From Bryobacterales bacterium (GTDB taxonomy: Bacteria; Acidobacteriota; Terriglobia; Bryobacterales; Bryobacteraceae), in contig PLGA01000090.1 of assembly GCA_003139735.1 (NCBI GenBank), positions 304 to 6,180 of the forward strand: a DNA stretch of 5,877 nucleotides. The letters are read 5' to 3'. Made by a program: the position numbers and the translations under genes. Under the pieces are notes generated by a model. It was not told the origin of the DNA, searched no databases, and worked only from the letters and a program-made list of their open reading frames with translations. This document shows positions 1 to 4,603 of the stretch, one piece after another; within the stretch, counting starts at the first letter, position 1; the number at the start of each line of letters is the position of its first letter.

Positions 1-756
<756 letters not shown>

Positions 757-757
757 G

Positions 758-1153
758 ATGCCCGATTCGATTGAATTGACCGTGGTGACGCCGGAGCGCC
801 TGTTGGTGCGCGAAGACGTGGAATCCGTCGAAGTGCCCGGCAAGGCCGGCTACCTGGGAATCCTGCCCGGCCACGCCGCCTTCGTGGGCCTACTGGGAAC
901 CGGCATTTTGGGTTACGAGGCAGCCGGCCGCCGCCGCAACCTGGCCGTTTCCGGCGGCTTCATCGAAGTCTTGCCGGGCCTCGTGCGCGTTCTGGCCGAT
1001 GTGGCCGAGCGCGCCGAAGACATCGACGTGGAACGAGCCAAAGCCGCCCTGAAACGCGCCCAGGAGAACCTCGCCAAGGCCGTGGAAATCGCCGCCGCCG
1101 CCGAAGCTCAAGACCGCGCCAACGCCCGCATCGCCGCCGCCGAACGCAAGTAG
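758..1153 (+). CDS. atpC: F1Fo ATP synthase subunit epsilon
   Basis: This is the epsilon subunit of the F1 central stalk, 131 residues. It couples rotation to catalysis and can inhibit ATP hydrolysis. The N-terminal beta-sandwich is recognisable from the opening ELTVVTPERLL, the VPGKAGYLGILPGHAAFV stretch (about residues 27-44) and the NLAVSGGFIEV strand. The C-terminal part from about residue 89 (DIDVERAKAALKRAQENL onward) is an Ala/Glu/Arg-rich helical pair, so the regulatory C-terminal domain is present. The ATG is preceded by AGAAGG (746-751), six bases away and inside the end of atpD, so the two genes are probably translationally coupled. It is the last gene of the operon, and the next genes are on the opposite strand. 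Confidence 0.97.
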   Translation: MPDSIELTVVTPERLLVREDVESVEVPGKAGYLGILPGHAAFVGLLGTGILGYEAAGRRRNLAVSGGFIEVLPGLVRVLADVAERAEDIDVERAKAALKRAQENLAKAVEIAAAAEAQDRANARIAAAERK

Positions 1154-1229
1154 CTCACACCACCGGTACCGTGGCCGCATGATTACGTTTCTCTTGAGCC
1201 TCTCCATTTCGTTGGTGGCCTCATAAGCG
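1154..1229. other. Short convergent intergenic gap after atpC
   Basis: No gene is visible between the atpC stop and the start of the REP-like palindromes. The gap holds one short perfect palindrome, CGGTACCG, with partly matching CCA/TGG outer arms. There is no hairpin followed by a T-run, so no intrinsic terminator can be called for the atp operon. Termination may instead rely on Rho or on the palindromes at 1233-1263. Confidence 0.5.
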
Positions 1230-1502
1230 TTACCACGGGCGTGGCGCAAGCCGCCAGGCTTGCTGAGCCGAGAGTAGAGTCGTCTCTGCTTTCCACCGCG
1301 GATTGGCGCTCGACCACGGGTACTCCTCCGCGTGCGCCGCCAAACCGGCCTTCACGGGGTTGTTCTCAATGTAAGCCCTGATTCGCCGGCCCTCCAGGAG
1401 GTCGCGCACCGAGTGGTCGTACGATTCGGTCTGCCAAAACAGCTGGCCGGCGCGCTGCAACAACTGGTTGGCTTGTCGCGCCGTGTAGCCCTTCAGAGTC
1501 TG
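1230..1502 (-). pseudogene. 3' remnant of a REP-associated tyrosine transposase (RAYT, IS200-like Y1 family)
   Basis: The translated segment TLKGYTARQANQLLQRAGQ, then FWQTESYDHSVRD, then RIRAYIENNPVKAGLAAHA and EYPWSSA is the classic C-terminal half of RAYT/TnpA_REP proteins, single-strand DNA transposases that act on REP sequences. The family's N-terminal half, including the HUH metal-binding motif usually seen as MPxHxH, is absent: the frame continues upstream only into the antisense-free, out-of-register 3' end of the neighbouring nucleotidyltransferase gene. The Tyr in SYDH (codon 1419-1421) is probably the catalytic tyrosine, but without HUH the product cannot be active. Homology starts near 1499, a few bases past the nucleotidyltransferase stop, giving a sharp junction. 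The frame ends at TAA 1230-1232 inside REP-like palindromes. There is no start codon or ribosome site of its own that I would trust. Confidence 0.85.
1233..1263. repeat. REP-like pair of adjacent palindromes at the 3' edge of the transposase remnant
   Basis: Two inverted repeats sit one base apart. The first is CCACG-GG-CGTGG (1233-1244). The second is a perfect seven-base stem with a four-base loop, GCAAGCC-GCCA-GGCTTGC (1246-1263). RAYT transposases are known to be tied to short extragenic palindromes (REPs), often flanking the gene, and these two lie in the last codons of the RAYT-derived frame. That placement suggests a REP-like end. They could also help stop transcription arriving from either side, although no T-run follows. 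Whether this is a true multi-copy REP needs the rest of the genome. Confidence 0.5.
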
Positions 1503-1506
1503 CCCG

Positions 1507-1803
1507 TCAATATAGCGGCACGGCTTCCCGCAGAACTTCATCGCGGATGTACCAATGCAGTCCGCATTCGGACCCGACGTCGACCGTGACGCCAAGCATG
1601 TCTTCGAGATCCTGTTTCAGGCCCACGACATCGAGCAGGCTGCGTTCCGGCTCCCACTCTACCAATAGGTCCAGATCGCTTTGATCGGTCGCCTGACCCC
1701 GCGCCACCGAACCGTACACGCGGATGGCCCGGGCGCCGTGCCGGCGCGCGATCTCCAGAATCGCCGCCCTCTTATCGTGCCGCAGGCTTTCCAGCGTGAC
1801 CAT
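1507..1803 (-). CDS. MNT-domain nucleotidyltransferase, MntA-type antitoxin (HEPN partner not present)
   Basis: A 98-residue minimal nucleotidyltransferase of the polymerase-beta superfamily. The signature GSx10DxD is exact: Gly31-Ser32 in VYGSVARG, then Asp43 and Asp45 in SDLDLLVE. A third acidic residue, Asp75, sits in VTVDVGSE. Proteins of this type (MntA) usually neutralise a HEPN toxin (HepT) by adding AMP to it, and the two genes are normally adjacent. I chose the ATG at 1803 because GGAGGG stands four bases upstream; an in-frame ATG at 1815 has a purine run too close to it. The C-terminus (LHWYIRDEVLREAVPLY) looks native for the family, so the gene itself seems intact. No HEPN gene follows: transposase debris begins within about ten bases of the stop. 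It lies 65 bases behind parE on the same strand and is probably co-transcribed with parDE. Confidence 0.88.
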   Translation of the reverse strand: MVTLESLRHDKRAAILEIARRHGARAIRVYGSVARGQATDQSDLDLLVEWEPERSLLDVVGLKQDLEDMLGVTVDVGSECGLHWYIRDEVLREAVPLY

Positions 1804-1805
1804 GA

Positions 1806-1812
1806 TTCCCTC
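1806..1812 (-). promoter_or_regulatory. Ribosome binding site of the MNT nucleotidyltransferase
   Basis: On the minus strand GGAGGGAATC directly precedes the ATG at 1803. This is the strongest Shine-Dalgarno match in the accessory block and decides the start codon over the in-frame ATGs at 1815 and 1857. Confidence 0.65.
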
Positions 1813-1868
1813 CATTCTCCCCTGAGTGGGCAGGCGATTTCCAGTTCGATTCTCCAAGAGCCGTCGTC

Positions 1869-2207
1869 CTACAACTCCGGTTCTTCAATCGGTTCTTTGC
1901 CAAACAACGCTTCCAGGTCCCGCGCACCGTGCAAAACCCGGACGATCTCAAGCACGCCTTCCCGCGTCCTGTAGAAGACGAGGATGTTTTCGAAGCCCGT
2001 CACCGGAAAGGCTCGGATCGATCGAAAAGCCGGCCCGAGCGATAGCCGCCAGTCCATGTTCGGATGAACCGCGAGCCTGGAGAAGGTCTTGTGAGCCGCC
2101 CCCAGAAATCGAAGCGCAATCTCAAGACTCGCCTCCTCGGCGAGATAATCCGCCTGGAGGTCAAGGTCCCTGTCGGCGCTCGGGAGAACGGCGTAGCGAA
2201 TCTTCAC
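1869..2207 (-). CDS. parE: ParE/RelE-family toxin of a type II toxin-antitoxin system
   Basis: A 112-residue protein with the ParE fold signature. The N-terminal strand and helix read KIRYAVLPSADRDL then QADYLAEE. A middle segment, FSRLAVHPNMDW, is followed by the strands FRSIRAFPVTGF, ENILVFYR and VLEIVRVLHGARDLEALF. The ending VLHGARD..LF is typical of ParE. Family members with this sequence commonly inhibit DNA gyrase, while RelE relatives cut mRNA on the ribosome; sequence alone favours ParE by overall resemblance, not by a proven target. The start is a GTG (2207-2205) that overlaps the parD stop as GTGA. It has no clear Shine-Dalgarno of its own, so translation is likely coupled to parD, which would keep toxin below antitoxin. 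The acidic tail KEPIEEPEL lies beyond the core fold. Confidence 0.9.
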   Translation of the reverse strand: MKIRYAVLPSADRDLDLQADYLAEEASLEIALRFLGAAHKTFSRLAVHPNMDWRLSLGPAFRSIRAFPVTGFENILVFYRTREGVLEIVRVLHGARDLEALFGKEPIEEPEL

Positions 2208-2479
2208 GCGCCGTGCCCGGTCTTCTTCCGGTTATGGCGTTGGACCAGTTGGCGGCGCTTTCCTTCCCAGTATTCCGGGGTGATCTCGATGGGTTTGCCG
2301 GATTCGAGACCCTCAAGCAGTAGCGCTTCAAGCTTCTCCTGGGATCTGCGCTTCTGATCCTCCCTTAGAAGCGAACGCACATATTCGCTGGGTGTGCTGT
2401 AGCCCGAATCCCTGACTTGGTCCTCGACGTAGTCCCTGAGCGACTGCGGAAGGGAGATATTCAGCGACGTCAGACCCAT
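2204..2479 (-). CDS. parD: ParD/CopG-family antitoxin and autorepressor
   Basis: A 91-residue antitoxin. The N-terminal LTSLNISLPQSLRDYVEDQV is a ribbon-helix-helix strand plus first helix, and GYSTPSEYVRSLLRED is the second helix with the usual S.PSEYVR.L turn. The basic, charged tail (KLEALLLEGLESG, then TPEYWEGKRRQLVQRHNRKK) is the segment that in ParD proteins wraps around ParE and is unstructured when free. Proteins of this type bind the toxin, and as dimers repress their own promoter through the ribbon. It is the first gene of the minus-strand block, overlaps parE by four bases, and begins at an ATG with no Shine-Dalgarno sequence. The strong promoter immediately upstream suggests an almost leaderless message. 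Confidence 0.92.
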   Translation of the reverse strand: MGLTSLNISLPQSLRDYVEDQVRDSGYSTPSEYVRSLLREDQKRRSQEKLEALLLEGLESGKPIEITPEYWEGKRRQLVQRHNRKKTGHGA

Positions 2480-2486
2480 TGCTCAA

Positions 2487-2516
2487 AGAATATCAAGAGA
2501 CTTCATAAACTGTCAA
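2487..2516 (-). promoter_or_regulatory. Promoter of the parDE operon (sigma70 type, extended -10)
   Basis: On the minus strand a perfect -35 box TTGACA (2516-2511) is followed by an 18-base spacer and the -10 box TATTCT (2492-2487), which is preceded by TG at the extended -10 position (TGATATTCT). Transcription should start around 2479-2481, that is, at or within a couple of bases of the parD ATG at 2479. This is the clearest promoter in the window. Confidence 0.75.
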
Positions 2517-2522
2517 TTTATG
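2504..2522. promoter_or_regulatory. Candidate ParD operator: inverted repeat over the parDE -35 box
   Basis: CATAAA (2504-2509) and TTTATG (2517-2522) are perfect inverted six-base arms around a seven-base centre that contains the -35 box. Ribbon-helix-helix antitoxins typically bind short inverted repeats over their own promoter, so this is a reasonable operator candidate. Binding here is inference; the palindrome itself is visible. Confidence 0.45.
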
Positions 2523-2533
2523 CCAGCAAGGCC

Positions 2534-2600
2534 TCGCGAAGGGGCGAGCAGGGGCGTGCCTGAGATCGTAGAAGACCGTATCGCACGGATCGCGAAGGGG
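2534..2600 (+). repeat. Direct repeat TCGCGAAGGGG, two copies
   Basis: The identical 11-mer is at 2534-2544 and at 2590-2600, offset by 56 bases. It may be debris of an older duplication or a pair of binding sites; nothing else identifies it. Confidence 0.45.
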
Positions 2601-2622
2601 ATCCATAGGCGTCAATCTATTT

Positions 2623-2648
2623 CACGCCCAGTGGCGTGGCGGACGCCA
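2623..2648 (+). repeat. Overlapping, mutually exclusive inverted repeats
   Basis: CACGCC-CAGT-GGCGTG (2623-2638) forms a six-base stem with a four-base loop. The right arm can instead pair onward as TGGCGT-GGCGG-ACGCCA (2632-2648). The two stems share bases and cannot form together. No T-run follows, so this is not an ordinary terminator. The first palindrome resembles the one at 1233-1244 on the other side of the accessory block. Confidence 0.45.
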
Positions 2649-2665
2649 TGCCAAAAGTGCCAAAA
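2649..2665 (+). repeat. Tandem TGCCAAAA repeat upstream of the secreted-protein gene
   Basis: Two TGCCAAAA units are spaced with a nine-base period, 45-61 bases before the ATG at 2710. They may be a regulatory site or simple sequence; there is no family knowledge to decide. Confidence 0.4.
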
Positions 2666-2697
2666 TAAACATTCAGCCGATAAGTGGCGGCATACCC

Positions 2698-2703
2698 GGA
2701 AGA
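2698..2703 (+). promoter_or_regulatory. Ribosome binding site of the secreted-protein gene
   Basis: GGAAGA stands six bases before the ATG at 2710 and supports that start over longer frames crossing the intergenic region. Confidence 0.6.
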
Positions 2704-2709
2704 TACCCG

Positions 2710-3507
2710 ATGAAGCGAGCTTTTTTGCCGATTGCGGCATTGGCAGCCGTGTTGGCGCACGGCCAAGCGGTTGTGGCGCCCCAGGAAGACGTCTCTTCGC
2801 AGGCCGCCGCCATCGCGCCCGCGCCGGAGCTGGGCGGTACTTCCGTTGCCGCGCCCGCGCCGCCGGAGCAGGGGCCGGCTGCCCCATTGTACGCGTACGT
2901 ATCGATGACCACCCGGCAAAAGCTGAACTGGACGATGGGGTGCATCGTCAGCCCGACGTGGCTCCTCTATTCCGGAGCGAGAGCCGGCCTCGACCAATGG
3001 AGGGACGCCCCGGCGTCCTGGGGGCAGGGCGCCAAGGGTTATGCGCGCCGCTACGCCGCCGCCCACGAACTGGAGACCTTCGAGGATACCGTCTGGTTCG
3101 CGGGAGCGGCGCTGACGCACGAAGACCCCAGGTACCTGCGCTCGGGGCGCAACGGCTTTCTTCCGCGCCTGGTGGACGCTCTCGAAGTGGGCATGCTGTC
3201 GCGGCGCGACAACGGCTCGGTGGGTTTCGCCTATGCCCGCACGGTGGCCGGCCTGGGAACGGAAATGTTCGAAGGCGTGGTGTTCCCGGATGAAGAGCCG
3301 CTCACCGCGGGAACCATCCTGGTCTCCATGCTGCGGTACGTGGCCTTGCGCGAGGCGCAAAGCGTGGGCCGGGAGTTTCTGCCGGATCTTCTCAAGGGCA
3401 ATGCTTCCAGGGCGGTCCGAAACCTGGGCCTCCCGCTGACGACGCCGGTTCTGCCGCGGCCTGCCGCCCTCCCGAACGCTTCCGCCCTTTTGCCGACCCA
3501 GCCCTAA
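2710..3507 (+). CDS. Secreted protein of an uncharacterised acidobacterial family
   Basis: A 265-residue protein of unknown function. The first 20 residues form a signal peptide: Lys2-Arg3, a hydrophobic core FLPIAALAAVLA, and a likely cut near AHG-Q or GQA. It has no lipobox cysteine, so it is exported rather than a lipoprotein. Residues about 25-60 are an Ala/Pro-rich linker. The conserved part starts at TTRQKLNW and contains WGQGAKGYARRY (104-115), HEDPRYLRS (137-145), an FAYARTVAGLG stretch, and REFLPDLL near the end, followed by another Pro/Ala-rich tail. This pattern (a region like 'KxxxY...SPxxxL..A..AG..Q..D.P..WGQG..GY..RY', then HEDPRYxRS) matches a family I recall as widespread and unannotated in acidobacteria. 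The alternating hydrophobic stretches suggest envelope association, but I do not claim a function. A good GGAAGA site supports the start. Confidence 0.85.
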   Translation: MKRAFLPIAALAAVLAHGQAVVAPQEDVSSQAAAIAPAPELGGTSVAAPAPPEQGPAAPLYAYVSMTTRQKLNWTMGCIVSPTWLLYSGARAGLDQWRDAPASWGQGAKGYARRYAAAHELETFEDTVWFAGAALTHEDPRYLRSGRNGFLPRLVDALEVGMLSRRDNGSVGFAYARTVAGLGTEMFEGVVFPDEEPLTAGTILVSMLRYVALREAQSVGREFLPDLLKGNASRAVRNLGLPLTTPVLPRPAALPNASALLPTQP

Positions 3508-3528
3508 ACCAGGCTCGCGCCGGACTGA

Positions 3529-3537
3529 TGTTACAAT
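3529..3537 (+). promoter_or_regulatory. Possible extended -10 promoter for the DHH-like gene
   Basis: TGTTACAAT matches an extended -10 element (TGn followed by TACAAT). No TTGACA-like box lies 16-18 bases upstream, so it would rely on the extended -10. It would give a leader of about 45 bases before the ATG at 3590. Confidence 0.4.
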
Positions 3538-3589
3538 TGCGTCGATAGAGTCACCACCAGAGTGAAGGGACCCGGTCGACGGCAGCAGG

Positions 3590-4582
3590 ATGGACCTCTC
3601 CTTTAAGAGCATCGAGTTGCGTGTGCCCCCGCGGCGATTCGCGAACTGGGATGAGTTTCTTGCCGGCGCCCCGGAATACTCCATCGGGCTCGAGGTCATC
3701 GACGACACGCCCGGCCACCGCGGGCACTACGTACATTTCGACCACCATGCGGGCGTGATCCGCGAGGCGACCATGAGCGCGGCCATGCAGGCGTACATCG
3801 CGGTGCGCCAGGGACGCCTGATGGAGCGGTGGCTAAGGCGGGTGCGTCCGGTCCCCGTCTACGTGTGGAACGCGGATCAGGACGTTTGCCTGGCGTCCTT
3901 CATCCTGGAGTACCACGAACTGCTGGAGCGGAAAGGCTCGCCCCTGCTTCGGCAGGTGGTCCAGTTCAACAACAAGATCGACGTCTGCGGGGGCCTCTAT
4001 CCGGTGGACCTCGACGAGATCGTAAGCAACCATTTCACCTGGATTTTCGAGCCGTATCTGCGCCAGCGGACGCTGGGCAAAACGCAGGGCGACGGCCCGC
4101 TGGTGAAGAACACGATCCGGGGAGTCTGGGACCGCGTGCTGGCTCTGCTCGACGGCAAGGCGGGCATCGCTCCCATCACGGCCCAACCGGAGGTGCTCTA
4201 CGCCTCGCCTTACAACTACATCATTGCGGACGAGAAAGGCGACCCGAATTCCAGGCTGGTGCTGGCCGCGCGGGGACACCGGAATTTCATCAGCCTGGTG
4301 GCTACCCGTCCCAACGGAAGATACACGTACAGCGTGATTCGGGGCTCGCCCTACGACGACGACGTGTTCGAAGTGCCGAAGCTGCTGGCGGCGTTTCAGG
4401 CGGCGGAAGACCAGCCCAACGTCAAGATATGGGGCGGTTCCAACATGGCCGCCGGTTCGGACAGCGAACTGGGGAGCAGTCTCGAATGGACCACGCTGAG
4501 AGACATCGCCGAACCGATTGTCCGGGAAGCCTACCTCAAGAGCCTTGCGCCAAGCCCGAGTCCACCTTTGGTAAAGGCCTGA
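3590..4582 (+). CDS. Uncharacterised protein with DHH/DHHA1-like phosphoesterase signatures
   Basis: A 330-residue, probably cytoplasmic protein with no signal peptide or membrane segment. Three segments recall the DHH superfamily (metal-dependent phosphoesterases such as RecJ, nanoRNases and family II pyrophosphatase). HYVHFDHHAGV (46-56) carries a DHH triad. VWNADQDVCLASFIL (92-106) resembles the (N)xDxDxxxxx metal site. Near the C-terminus YTYSVIRGSPYDDDVF followed by GGSNMAAGS (282-290) resembles the DHHA1 ending GG(G)HxxAAG, with Ser in place of His. The DHH triad comes before the DxD site, the reverse of canonical members. A conserved-looking QFNNKIDVCGG and VSNHFTW lie between. A real gene is likely given its length, coding character and spacing, but the enzymatic class is inference and no substrate can be named. 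The ATG has only a weak AGCAGG upstream. The next gene follows after 21 bases. Confidence 0.8.
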   Translation: MDLSFKSIELRVPPRRFANWDEFLAGAPEYSIGLEVIDDTPGHRGHYVHFDHHAGVIREATMSAAMQAYIAVRQGRLMERWLRRVRPVPVYVWNADQDVCLASFILEYHELLERKGSPLLRQVVQFNNKIDVCGGLYPVDLDEIVSNHFTWIFEPYLRQRTLGKTQGDGPLVKNTIRGVWDRVLALLDGKAGIAPITAQPEVLYASPYNYIIADEKGDPNSRLVLAARGHRNFISLVATRPNGRYTYSVIRGSPYDDDVFEVPKLLAAFQAAEDQPNVKIWGGSNMAAGSDSELGSSLEWTTLRDIAEPIVREAYLKSLAPSPSPPLVKA

Positions 4583-4603
4583 CGAACGCCCGAATCTAAA
4601 GCC

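Larger units (their letters stand above)
2517..2709. other. Divergent intergenic region with short repeats, no supported gene
   Basis: This 193-base stretch lies between the parDE promoter and the secreted protein gene. I see no credible coding sequence; the frames that cross it show no family resemblance. It holds an 11-base direct repeat TCGCGAAGGGG (2534-2544 and 2590-2600), overlapping inverted repeats at 2623-2648, and a tandem TGCCAAAA (2649-2656 and 2658-2665). No convincing -35/-10 pair for the rightward gene could be placed. Confidence 0.55.

Noticed and set aside
1158..1174. Palindrome around CGGTACCG as the atp operon terminator
   Set aside because: There is no T-run after it and the outer arms match poorly, so it cannot be called an intrinsic terminator.
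1230..1595. The full 121-codon frame as an intact small transposase gene
   Set aside because: Its first 30 or so residues are an alternative-frame reading of the nucleotidyltransferase 3' end; true RAYT similarity begins only at about 1499 and lacks the HUH half.
1843..1852. AGTTCGATTC resembling a tRNA T-loop between parE and the MNT gene
   Set aside because: No T-stem, acceptor stem, anticodon arm or CCA end can be built around it; it is a chance match.
2520..3293. A plus-strand frame starting in the intergenic region and overlapping the secreted-protein gene
   Set aside because: It is out of frame with the real gene, its sequence after about residue 70 is typical shadow translation, and it has no good ribosome site. 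The intergenic portion resembles no family I know.
2617..3708. A 363-codon minus-strand frame opposite the secreted-protein gene
   Set aside because: Low-complexity Arg/Gly composition, no family resemblance, and it is antisense to a gene with a signal peptide, a conserved core and a good ribosome site.
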